Below, piece after piece: positions 1-8,100 of a DNA stretch of 40,747 nucleotides. Below the pieces are notes generated by a model that saw only the letters and a list, made by a program, of their open reading frames with translations, was not told the origin of the DNA and ran no database searches. The DNA is taken from NCBI RefSeq assembly GCF_003143855.1, contig NZ_QFRK01000058.1:1-40747 (forward strand), given 5' to 3'. Origin of the DNA: Streptomyces sp. NWU339. GTDB taxonomy: Bacteria; Actinomycetota; Actinomycetes; Streptomycetales; Streptomycetaceae. The position numbers and the translations under genes were made by a program. Position 1 is the first letter of the stretch. The number at the start of each line of letters is the position of its first letter.

Positions 1-2
1 GG

Positions 3-25
3 TGCGGGGGTGCGGGGGTGCGGGG
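3..25 (+). repeat. Short tandem repeat, 8-bp unit TGCGGGGG
   Basis: Two complete and one 7-base copy of the unit TGCGGGGG lie head to tail at 3-10, 11-18 and 19-25, directly in front of or inside the start of the AraC-type regulator. Because the unit is not a multiple of three, a change in copy number would alter which upstream GTG is in frame with the regulator. It is cut by the window edge, so the full copy number is unknown. Confidence 0.6.
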
Positions 26-858
26 TGGCGAAGGTGCGGGAGCAGGCCAGCTGGACCAGGGCGCGGCTCGGGGTCTGCGGGCCCTCCGTCGACCTGCTCA
101 CCGCCCGTTTCGACCGGCACGAGTACGCACCGCACGCCCACGACGAGTTCACGGTCGGCGTGACCACCGGCGGCCTGGAGGCCATCGCGTACCGCGGCGG
201 GCGCATCGTCTCCGGACCCGGCTCCATCGTCGTCCTCGAACCCGGCGAGATGCACACCGGCGGCCCCGCCGCCCCCGAGGGTTACGCCTACCGGGCCCTG
301 TACGCCGTGCCCGCCCTGCTCACCGACGGGACCCACGGCGCCGGCCTCCCGCACTTCCGCGAGCCGGTCCTCCACGACCCCGAACTGGCCGGCGCCCTGC
401 GCCGCGCGCACACCGAGGTCAGCGCCTGCCCCGAGCCCCTGGAGGCGGAGTCGAGGCTGCCCTGGCTGCTCACCGCGCTCGCCCACCGCCACTCCACCGC
501 CCGTGCGGACACCGGCGCGGTCCCTGGTGCCGGACGCATCGCCCTGGCCGTCCGCGACCGCCTCGCCGAGGAACTGCTCGCCCCGCCCTCCCTCGCGGCC
601 CTCGCCACCGACCTCGGCCTGTCCCGGTACCAACTGCTGCGCGCCTTCCGCACGACGATGGGGATACCGCCCTACGCCTGGCTCGCCCAGTACCGGGTCA
701 CCAGGGCCCGCGGCCTGCTGGAGGCCGGGCTGCGCCCCGCCGAAGTGGCCGGACTCGTGGGCTTCGCGGACCAGGCACACCTGACCCGGTGGTTCCGCCG
801 CGTCCTCGGGGTGACCCCGGCGGCGTACCGCAACAGCGTTCAAGACCCGGGGCACTGA
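25..858 (+). CDS. AraC family transcriptional regulator
   Basis: Predicted DNA-binding regulator. The first 110 or so residues look like the cupin-type AraC effector-binding arm (HAHDEFTVGV, then a VVLEPGEMHTG turn). The C-terminal 100 residues carry two helix-turn-helix motifs: ALATDLGLSRYQLLRAFR and, after an Ala/Leu-rich linker, AEVAGLVGFADQAHLTRWFR, ending in the usual G-x-T-P-x-x-Y-R signature. About 280 residues is normal for the family. The start is uncertain: GTG codons at 10 and 25 are in frame, and no in-frame stop lies between them and the window edge, so the true start could be outside. The EamA transporter gene follows 19 bases later on the same strand; regulator-exporter pairs of this kind often work together, but the inducer cannot be read from the sequence. 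Confidence 0.85.
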   Translation: MAKVREQASWTRARLGVCGPSVDLLTARFDRHEYAPHAHDEFTVGVTTGGLEAIAYRGGRIVSGPGSIVVLEPGEMHTGGPAAPEGYAYRALYAVPALLTDGTHGAGLPHFREPVLHDPELAGALRRAHTEVSACPEPLEAESRLPWLLTALAHRHSTARADTGAVPGAGRIALAVRDRLAEELLAPPSLAALATDLGLSRYQLLRAFRTTMGIPPYAWLAQYRVTRARGLLEAGLRPAEVAGLVGFADQAHLTRWFRRVLGVTPAAYRNSVQDPGH

Positions 859-877
859 CCCGGCCGAGACTCGCCGC

Positions 878-1855
878 ATGACTGCACGCGGCTGGTTCCT
901 GTTCTCCCTGATGGGAGTGGTCTGGGGCATCCCCTACCTGATGATCAAGGTGGCGGTGGAGGAGGTGTCCCCCTCCGGGGTCGTCTTCACCCGCTGCGCC
1001 CTCGGCGCCCTGCTCCTGCTGCCCTTCGCCCTGCGGCAGGGAGGCCTCACCGGGACCGTCCGCGCCCACTGGCGCCCCCTGCTGGCCTTCGCGGTCATCG
1101 AGATCATCGGCCCCTGGTACACCCTGACCGACGCGGAACGCCACCTCTCCAGCTCCACCGCCGGCCTGCTGATCGCGGGCGTCCCCATCGTGGGCGTGGC
1201 GCTCGCCAGGTTCTTCGGCGACACGGAGCGCCTGGGCGCACGCCGTCTCACCGGCCTGGGGCTCGGTCTGGTGGGCGTCGGCGTCCTCACCGTTCCGCAC
1301 CTGACCGGCGGCGACGCCCGTTCGCTCGCCGAGGTGCTGGTGACGGTGCTGGGCTACGCCATCGCCCCGCTGATCGCCGCCCGCCATCTGAAGCAGGTCC
1401 CGTCCCTCCAGCTCACCGCGGTCTGCCTGACCCTGGCGGCGCTGGTCTACGCCCCGGCCGCCGTGCTCACACGGCCTGCCGAGATGCCCTCCGCCGGGGC
1501 CCTGGCCGCCCTCGCGGGCCTGGGCGCCGTCTGCACGGCGGTCGCCTTCGTCGCCTTCCTGGAGCTGATCAAGGAAGCGGGGCCGACCCGGGCGACCGTC
1601 ATCACGTACGTCAACCCGGCGGTCGCCGTGACGGCCGGGGTGCTCCTCCTGGGCGAGTCCCTGACCGCGACGGTCCTGGCGGCCTTCGCCCTGATCCTCA
1701 CCGGCTCGGTCCTGGCGACGGCCGCGGCACCGAGGCCCCGCTCGCGCCCGGTACCATGGTCGGCACGGCAGACGAGCCGGGCGGGCGGCCGCGTGGAGTC
1801 CTTTGCGGGGCTTCCCGAGGAACGTCCGGGCTCCACAGGGCAGGGTGGTGGCTAA
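878..1855 (+). CDS. EamA/DMT family transporter, 3' end overlapping rnpB
   Basis: Integral membrane protein of the drug/metabolite transporter superfamily, with about ten hydrophobic segments arranged as two EamA repeats. The first begins WFLFSLMGVVWGIPYLMIK and the second contains AFLELIKEAGPTRATVITYVNPAVAV, a typical second-repeat signature. It presumably exports a small metabolite; the substrate is unknown. The ATG at 878 lies 19 bases after the AraC-type gene. The oddity is the end: after the last membrane helix (LTGSVLATAAA) the frame continues for roughly 45 residues without family resemblance, and the last 28 codons lie inside the 5' end of rnpB, so that part of the protein is dictated by RNase P RNA sequence. 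Confidence 0.9.
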   Translation: MTARGWFLFSLMGVVWGIPYLMIKVAVEEVSPSGVVFTRCALGALLLLPFALRQGGLTGTVRAHWRPLLAFAVIEIIGPWYTLTDAERHLSSSTAGLLIAGVPIVGVALARFFGDTERLGARRLTGLGLGLVGVGVLTVPHLTGGDARSLAEVLVTVLGYAIAPLIAARHLKQVPSLQLTAVCLTLAALVYAPAAVLTRPAEMPSAGALAALAGLGAVCTAVAFVAFLELIKEAGPTRATVITYVNPAVAVTAGVLLLGESLTATVLAAFALILTGSVLATAAAPRPRSRPVPWSARQTSRAGGRVESFAGLPEERPGSTGQGGG

Positions 1856-2174
1856 CGGCCACCCGGGGTGACCCGCGGGACAGTGCCACAGAAAGCAGAC
1901 CGCCGAGGGCTTCGGCCCCCGGTAAGGGTGAAACGGTGGTGTAAGAGACCACCAGCGCCTGAGGTGACTCAGGCGGCTAGGTAAACCCCACCCGGAGCAA
2001 GGTCAAGAGGGGCGCCGTGAAAAGCGCTCTGCGCGGACGTTCGAGGGCTGCCCGCCCGAGTCCGCGGGTAGACCGCACGAGGCCGGCGGCAACGCCGGCC
2101 CTAGATGGATGGCCGTCACCGGCGGGCCCGCGAGGACCCGCCGGAACAGAACCCGGCGTACAGCCCGACTCGTC
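1771..2174 (+). ncRNA. rnpB: RNase P RNA (bacterial type A)
   Basis: Catalytic RNA of ribonuclease P, which matures tRNA 5' ends. Recognised by conserved core blocks in the right order: GAGGAACGTCCGGGCTCC (1807-1824), then ACAGTGCCACAGAAAGCAGA (about 1880-1899), GGTAAGGGTGAAACGGTGGT (1921-1940) with GTAAGAGACCACC directly after it, and GGCGGCTAGGTAAACCCCAC (1971-1990). The 3' part contains GTAGACCGCACGAGG and ends ACAGCCCGACTCGTC. Its 3' GACTCGTC pairs with the 5' GACGAGCC region, forming helix P1 and setting the approximate ends; about 404 nt is normal for Streptomyces. The 5' 85 nt overlap the end of the EamA gene, so the promoter must lie within that reading frame. No protein should be annotated in this interval. 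Confidence 0.95.
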
Positions 2175-2381
2175 TGCCGCCGCTGTTCCCTTTGTTCCCT
2201 TTGTTTCCTTTGTGGCGCCTGTTCCTCTTGTTTCCCTCGCGGGTTCCTTTCGCCGGTTCCTTTCGCGGGTTGTGCCGCGTGTCCTGGTGCGGATGATCCG
2301 TTCTTCCGTGTGGATCCGTCGTGGCCCGCCTATCCTGCTGAGGGTTTGGTCCGGGCGAGGGACTGGAATGGGGCGGGCATC
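2175..2381. other. Spacer after rnpB with a pyrimidine-rich repeat tract
   Basis: Between rnpB and the Trypco1-type gene is a T/C-rich stretch (about 2185-2265) with three close copies of TTCCCTTTG and two of GTTCCTTTCGC. It is unlike the surrounding coding sequence and I see no reading frame in it that I can support. It could contain the rnpB transcription end or a recombination junction; neither is demonstrated. Confidence 0.4.
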
Positions 2382-2714
2382 GTGTCTTACGTGATCGAGG
2401 TTCCGGTCGACGGCGGTGAATCCATCCGGGTCGAGGTGTCGGAGGAGTCCGACGGGATCGTCCGGGTGGCGCGGCCGGGGGAGGTGGCGGCGGTTGCCCA
2501 GGAGACCCTTCAGCAGTCCCTGGACAGGATTCGTCCCGTCGCCGTGGCGGTGTGGGAGAAGCTGCGGCACCTTCCGGAAACTCCGGACCGGGTGAGTGTC
2601 GAGTTCGGCATCAAGCTGTCCCTGGAGGCGGGGGTGATCGTCGCCCGGGGTTCGACGGAGGCCAACTTCGTGGTGTCTCTGGAGTGGAGCCGAGGAGGCG
2701 CCGGGGGCGAGTGA
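2382..2714 (+). CDS. Trypsin-co-occurring domain protein (CU044_2847/Trypco1 type)
   Basis: Small soluble protein of about 110 residues. It opens with a beta-rich VIEVPVDGGESIRVEV segment, then RVARPGEVAAVAQETLQQSL and IRPVAVAVWEKLR helices, and ends with EFGIKLSLEAGVIVARGSTE followed by ANFVVSLEW. This matches my knowledge of the CU044_2847 family, which occurs with trypsin-like proteases in NTP-dependent conflict systems; its biochemical role is not established. The GTG at 2382 is preferred because the homologous segment begins at the next residues; the frame is open further upstream, but that part has no family resemblance. It is the first gene of a + strand group (this gene, an FxSxx-like peptide, an HExxH protein) converging on the operon that encodes the protease. 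Confidence 0.75.
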   Translation: MSYVIEVPVDGGESIRVEVSEESDGIVRVARPGEVAAVAQETLQQSLDRIRPVAVAVWEKLRHLPETPDRVSVEFGIKLSLEAGVIVARGSTEANFVVSLEWSRGGAGGE

Positions 2715-2841
2715 CGCCCGGCAGGACGGCCCGCCGGTCTCTTCGGTTTCGCAGGCAAGGGTCCCCTTCCCCCGTTGTCTGTACACGGGCATCATGAGAG
2801 ACGAGGTCCAGTCAAGGGCGCCAGACAGGGGGACGGGTCGG

Positions 2842-3015
2842 ATGGAACGCGCGAAGCATGTCATAGCGACGGAACTGCTGAATGTGGCTGAACTTTCCCT
2901 GGACGAACTGCTGCTGTGTCCTTCGGGGGACCTCGATCGTTCCGCGCGGCGCATTCTTCTCCAGGTCGAACTGCCGGAGCCGTTCATTGCTTCGGCGCAG
3001 AGCGGCAGTTGCTGA
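2842..3015 (+). CDS. FxSxx-COOH-like peptide with a degenerate C-terminal motif
   Basis: 57-residue peptide resembling FxSxx-COOH (FxsA-type) RiPP precursors: the LLNVAELSLDELLLCPSGDL segment followed by DRSARRILLQVELPEPF matches the usual leader layout (L-x-D/N-V-x-x-L-S-L-D-E-L, then R-x-x-R-R-I/V-L). The end is unusual. The family ends F-x-S-x-x, whereas this peptide ends ASAQSGSC: Ala stands where Phe is expected, and there is one additional residue, a Cys. An earlier in-frame ATG at 2794 would add 16 residues; 2842 is preferred because a GGGGGA tract lies about nine bases upstream. The HExxH gene begins 77 bases downstream, which fits a precursor-and-modifier pair. Assignment rests on pattern and context, so confidence is moderate. 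Confidence 0.6.
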   Translation: MERAKHVIATELLNVAELSLDELLLCPSGDLDRSARRILLQVELPEPFIASAQSGSC

Positions 3016-3092
3016 GTGGCTCTGTTTTCCTTTTACCCGGCAGCGGGAGCGCGGCGGGGAATGGCTCCGTGGCGTCGACTGGAGGCCGTTAA

Positions 3093-5084
3093 TTGAGGGA
3101 CAGAAACCAGCCATTATCATCTTCCCCACTCTCTTTCGAGGAGGTGCGGGAAGGTTTCGGCAGCAGGCATCGCCTGCCCGTGGAATCCGTTGCCCAGCTG
3201 TCTGTGGGCGGCGGTGACGCAGAGGCTCTCGGGCAGCTCCGGTACGGGCAGAAGAGCAAGCGACTGCTCCTGATCCGTATGGTGTTCGAGGCCGTTGCGG
3301 CCGATCCCGCCACGATGGGGCCCCTGCCCCTGGTGCGTTCCGCCTGGGACCTGCTCGGCAGGGTGCAGTACGAGGACCCGGACGCTTTCGAAGAGATCCT
3401 GATGTACCCGTCCACCGGTGTCTGGGCCGCACACGTGCTGCGGCGTCTGCGGGGTGTCAGGTCCGGCAGTGTCCCGCTGTGGACGGAGGTCGGGTACTTC
3501 CACACCCTTGCGGCAGCCGCCGCGATCCGCGCGGGCCTCGAGTTCCACACCCGGGCGCCCGTGCCGGACGGCGGCACGCTCCACCTCCCCTCGCTGGGAA
3601 CCGTCCTGCTTCCCCGCGCCGATGCCGACGACATACGACCCCAGACCCATGTCGCGACCGTGCGCTGGGCGGGCCGAGGGGGCGGCAGCGTGGCAGTGGT
3701 CTCGCCGAGGGGGGCGTGCGTGCTGCTGCCGGAACCACTGGAGTCGACGGTGCCCGGCTGGCGTCCGCTGCCGCAGGTCCGGGCCGAGGGACCACGGCAC
3801 GGCCTGCGCCTCGCGCTGGACGACACCGACCCGTACGCCCCCTTCGTGGCAGGACAGCAGCCCGCCCTGCTGAACGAGCAGAGCAGGCAGCGGTGGCAGG
3901 CCCTGACCGAGCAGGCGTGGGAGGCTCTGGTCCGCAGCCAGCCCGACACCGCCGACGGCCTCGCGTACACCATGCGTTCCCTGGTTCCGCTGGCACCCGT
4001 CACGGAAGGGGAGCCCTACAGCGTCAGCTCGCCCGAGTCCTTCGGCGGCGTCATGCTGCAACTCCCCTTGAGTCCCACATCGTTGGCCGTCGGCCTGGTC
4101 CACGAGTTCCAGCACGTCAAGCTGGGTGCCCTGCTGGATCTCGTCACGCTGACGAGGCAAGGGGACGGCGGGCTCCACTACGCCCCGTGGCGTCTCGACC
4201 CTCGTCCGGTCTCGGGGCTCCTGCAGGGCGTGTACGCCTACCTGGGCATTGTCGCTTTCTGGCGCCGGTACCACCCGGTGGCGTCCGGACAGGAGGCCCT
4301 CCGCGCCCGCTTCGCCTACGCGCGATGGCGCCGCAGCACGCTCGCCGTCCTCGACGACCTGCTGACGTGCGGGGAGTTGACCGAGCTGGGGGTGTGGTTC
4401 GTGACGAACATGCAGGAGCTTCTGGCCGGCTGGTGCGAGGAGCCCCTGCCCGCGCACATCGAGACGGACGCCGCCCTGGCCGCCGCGGACAATCTCGGCA
4501 TGTGGCGGCTGCGGAACGGCCGGCCGGCCGCGTCCGACATCGGGGCGTTGGCCGAGAGCTGGATCCGGACCCCGCGGGCTGCCTGCCCCGGGGCGAAGAG
4601 GTCCGCCCTGCAGACCGACGTCCTGCCCCGCGAACGGGCCGTGCGGGCCGAACTGGTGAAGATCCGGTGGGAGGACCCGCGAAGACTGGACTGGCTGCGC
4701 GAGCATCCGGACACACTGGGCGCGACCTTCTCCGACACAGCACTGCTGGACGGTGACTTCGACGCGGCGTTGCGCGGTTACCGGCAGCAGCTCATGGCCC
4801 GGCCCGAGGCGTCGAGTCCATGGATAGGCCTCGGTCTGGCGGCACGGGGCCGCGGGAACCGGGCCGCCGCCGCCGCACTGCTGGGCCGGCCGGAACTGGT
4901 GCGGGCCGTCCAGCTGCGTGTGGCCGAGGAGGCCGCCCCGGCCGACCCGTTGGCCCTGGCCGAGTGGATCGGCCGACGGCACCCGGAAGTGACGGAGACC
5001 GTGGAGGCGGCGGAGGGGACCGGGGGCATGGAACGGGCCGGGAGGGCCGAAGCGGTGGCCGTACCACCGCCCCACCCCACCTAG
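3093..5084 (+). CDS. HExxH-motif putative peptide-modifying enzyme (aKG-HExxH beta-hydroxylase type)
   Basis: 663-residue protein of the 'HEXXH motif-containing putative peptide modification protein' family (TIGR04267 as I recall), members of which are now considered 2-oxoglutarate-dependent peptide beta-hydroxylases that work with FxSxx-type peptides. The N-terminus has the family opening FEEVREGFGSRHRLPVESVA and GQLRYGQKSKRLLLIRMV. The metal-binding HEFQH is at residues 337-341 within VGLVHEFQHVKLGALLDLV. The last 100 residues are helical and TPR-like (DFDAALRGYRQQL, then WIGLGLAARGRGN). The start is a TTG at 3093 with GGAGG seven bases upstream; a GTG at 3144 is the alternative. The stop is 37 bases from the converging FxsT gene. 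The likely substrate is the peptide encoded just upstream; this is inference. Confidence 0.8.
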   Translation: MRDRNQPLSSSPLSFEEVREGFGSRHRLPVESVAQLSVGGGDAEALGQLRYGQKSKRLLLIRMVFEAVAADPATMGPLPLVRSAWDLLGRVQYEDPDAFEEILMYPSTGVWAAHVLRRLRGVRSGSVPLWTEVGYFHTLAAAAAIRAGLEFHTRAPVPDGGTLHLPSLGTVLLPRADADDIRPQTHVATVRWAGRGGGSVAVVSPRGACVLLPEPLESTVPGWRPLPQVRAEGPRHGLRLALDDTDPYAPFVAGQQPALLNEQSRQRWQALTEQAWEALVRSQPDTADGLAYTMRSLVPLAPVTEGEPYSVSSPESFGGVMLQLPLSPTSLAVGLVHEFQHVKLGALLDLVTLTRQGDGGLHYAPWRLDPRPVSGLLQGVYAYLGIVAFWRRYHPVASGQEALRARFAYARWRRSTLAVLDDLLTCGELTELGVWFVTNMQELLAGWCEEPLPAHIETDAALAAADNLGMWRLRNGRPAASDIGALAESWIRTPRAACPGAKRSALQTDVLPRERAVRAELVKIRWEDPRRLDWLREHPDTLGATFSDTALLDGDFDAALRGYRQQLMARPEASSPWIGLGLAARGRGNRAAAAALLGRPELVRAVQLRVAEEAAPADPLALAEWIGRRHPEVTETVEAAEGTGGMERAGRAEAVAVPPPHPT

Positions 5085-5121
5085 GGATGGGTCGGTGCGG
5101 AAGCCCTGTCCGCCCCCGCCC

Positions 5122-8100
5122 TCAGATCTGGTACACCTCGGCGTCGCAGTCGGCGCGGTCGCCCCTGGTGGCGGCCGTCGTCGCCGGATGCTGCTGGCCG
5201 AGGACCTGCCGGAACGAGCTCAGCGTCGCGGCGTACAGGCTCTCGGCCCGCTTCATCCTGCCCAGGACACGCAGGTCGGCCGAGAGGTTGAGCGCGCAGG
5301 CCAGGGTCGTCGGGTGGAGTTCGCCGAGTTCCTGAGTGGTGCGCCGCAGGGCCTCCTCGTCCAGTTCGGCCGCGGCCTGCGGGTCCCCCAGGGTGAGCAG
5401 GTCGCTGGCCAGGTTGATGGCCACGGACAAGGTGTAGGGGTGGTTGGGTCCCACGGTGGCGATCAGGCCGTCGTAGGCCTGCCTGTCCAGGGCGGCGGCC
5501 TGCTCGGCCTGTCCCTTGCGGCGCAACGAGATCGCCAGGTTCGTCATGACGCCGAAGGTGAAGGGGTGACTCTCCCCGAGGCTTCCCTTGAACTGCTCCA
5601 GGGTCTTCGTCCCCAACTCCACCGACTCGTCCAGGTGGTCGGCCTGGCGCTGGGCGATGGCGAGGCTCGACGCCGCGCACTGGGTGTTGAGGTGGTCGTC
5701 GCCGTAGCGGCGCCGGTTGCGTTCCCACGCCTCCAGGCAGGCCGCGAGGCCTCCTTCGTGGTCCCCCGCCTTGCGGCGTGCCTCGCCCAGATGGCGCAGT
5801 GCCATCAGGGTGATGGGGGTCTCGCTGCCCGCCAGGCGTTCGAAGCGGATCGAGTTGTTCTCCTGCATTTCGCAGGCGCCCACGTAGTCGCCGCACTCCC
5901 GGAGGTCGACCGCGAGCAGGCTGACGAGCATCATGGTCAGCAGGCTGTCCTCGCCGAGGACGTCCACCGCGAGCTGGAGACTGGTCGCGTCGAGGTCACG
6001 GGCGGTGAGGAAATCGCCGGTGTGGCGCAGCGCCGTTCCGTAGTCCACGGCCGCCGCGATGGCCATGGGGTCCCGCTCGCCGAAGGAGCGCACCGCCTGC
6101 TCGTAGGACTCCTTGTTGAGTTTGACGGACGAGGAGAAGTCCCCTGCGGCACGCATGTTGACGGCGACCGCGCGGGCGGCCAGCAGGGTGTCCTCGTGAT
6201 TGTCCCCGGCGGTCCTGCGCCGCCGCTCCAGGCTGTCCTCGTCGAGTTGTGAGGCCTCGGAATAGCGGCCGAGTGCGCGCAGGACGTGGCCGCAGTAGCG
6301 GGCCACGGTCAGTGTCTGGGCGTCGTCCGGGCCGATATTGGCCCGCCAGGTCCGGAGCGCCTCCTGCGCCAGCTCCAGGCAGGCGTCGTGATCGCCCCAG
6401 GTGAAGAGGTAGGTGATGGTGTTGACGATGAGGTTCCGCACCCACTGGTTGTCGCACTCGACCGCTCGCGAGGCCCGGATGTGCGGGAGCAGTTCGGCGT
6501 AGCGGGGCCAGTTCGAGGTCACCCCGGGCTCCCCGGGATCGCCGCCGGCGAGCAGCAGATGGGCCGCCTCGCGCATCGACTCGCGTTCCCCGGGACTCAT
6601 CTGGTCGATGAGCACGGCCTGGACGAGGCGGTGCAACTGGATGCTGTTGGTGCGGTGGTCGATGCGCGCGAGGGCGTACCTGTTGACCTCTCGCAGTGCC
6701 TGCCCGAGGCGGATCGGGTCGCTCAGCACCTGCCCGAGCAGTCCGGGCAGCGCGGCGTTGCGGCCTGCCATGAAGAGGCTGCGGGAGACCGGCTCGGGTG
6801 CGAAGTAGGAGCAGACCTGGAGGAGTTGGAGAGCTCCCGGGTTGGTGTCCCGCAAACGGTCGAGGGACACGTTCCAGGCGGCGGCCACGGGAAGTTGGTA
6901 GTCCATCGGCGGTGCGAGTTCCAGCAGTTCCGCACGACGGTTGACGAACTCTTCCCTTTTTCCTTCGAAGAGTTCGAGATATTCTTCGGCCGGCATACCG
7001 GTCTCGGTGAGCCAGACCGCAGCCTGTTCGATGGCGAGCGGAAGGTCGCCGAGTGCTTCGGACAGCCGGTCCGCTTTTTCGTCGGTGAGCTCGGGGCCCC
7101 GGCGTCGCAGAAGCTCGATACTCTCCGCGCGCGCGAAAACATCAACCTCGATGGTCCGTGCCATGTTGACCCATTGTCCGTTTCGGGAAGTGACGAGAAT
7201 CCGGCCGGTGCCGCCCCGTGGGAAGAATGGTGTGACTGTTTCCGGGCTTTCAGCGTTGTCGAACACCAGGAGCCAGTTGCGATAGGGCTCGCCCCGTCGG
7301 AGGGCTTCCAGGACGGCTGGAACCGCGGTGTTGGCTTCGGAACTGGTGGGCAGTCGCAAGCGTTGCGCCAGGTCCACGAAGGCAGCACGGATCTGAGCTG
7401 GTTGTTCGGCGGGTATCCACCAAACGATGTCATAGTCAGAACTATGGCGATAGGAGTATTCAATGGCAATCTGAGACTTGCCGACACCGCCCATTCCGTG
7501 CAGTGCTTCAGGCAAAATCGCGGTGGTTCCCTGAGTCAGACGTGCATGCAGGTCCTGGAGTGCGAGCACCCGTCCGGTGAAGTTCACATTCCTGGGCGGA
7601 ACATTCCCCCAAACGGGTGGTGGGCTGCCCGCCTTACGCCGTTCGGCGATAGCGCGCTCCACGGGGCCCGGTGTCCGTACATATGCATCGTTCATCGAAC
7701 TGTGGTCTCCTCTGTCCGCCGCAGCCTGTCCTTCGGCCGCCGGTGCTGCACGTTCGGTATCGGCCTGCAACTGTTCTCTTGTGACCGATTTTGAACAAGG
7801 TTCGGACGCAGGTTTTTCGGGCATGATTGGCCCCCCGAATTCTAGGGGATCAGCGCCGGTGTCCTGTGCCGAAAAACGCTTGACGCGCGCGCTCAGCCGG
7901 TTGGCCCAGGGCAGATACGGACCGGACAGAGCACGCAGCGTACGAATGAAGGGAATGAAGTCGCCGCTCGACTTCTCGGGTATGGCGATGGGCCGGTCGG
8001 ACCACGGAGCCGCGAGGACGTGGGCGAGGTCCCGCAGTTCGGGCAGCGACTCCGCGAGACGGCTGATGACGTGCAGCATCACCTCCACCGTGGCGGCACG

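Noticed and set aside
2109..2381. Upstream extension of the Trypco1-type frame into rnpB
   Set aside because: The extra 91 codons lie in rnpB and in the repeat-rich spacer and read as Cys/Arg-rich noise, unlike the family.
3117..5075. Long open frame on the minus strand opposite the HExxH gene (652 codons)
   Set aside because: It is a GC-rich antisense shadow: its protein is Gln/Arg/Gly-rich without domains, while the + strand frame has a recognised family, a good ribosome binding site and HEFQH.
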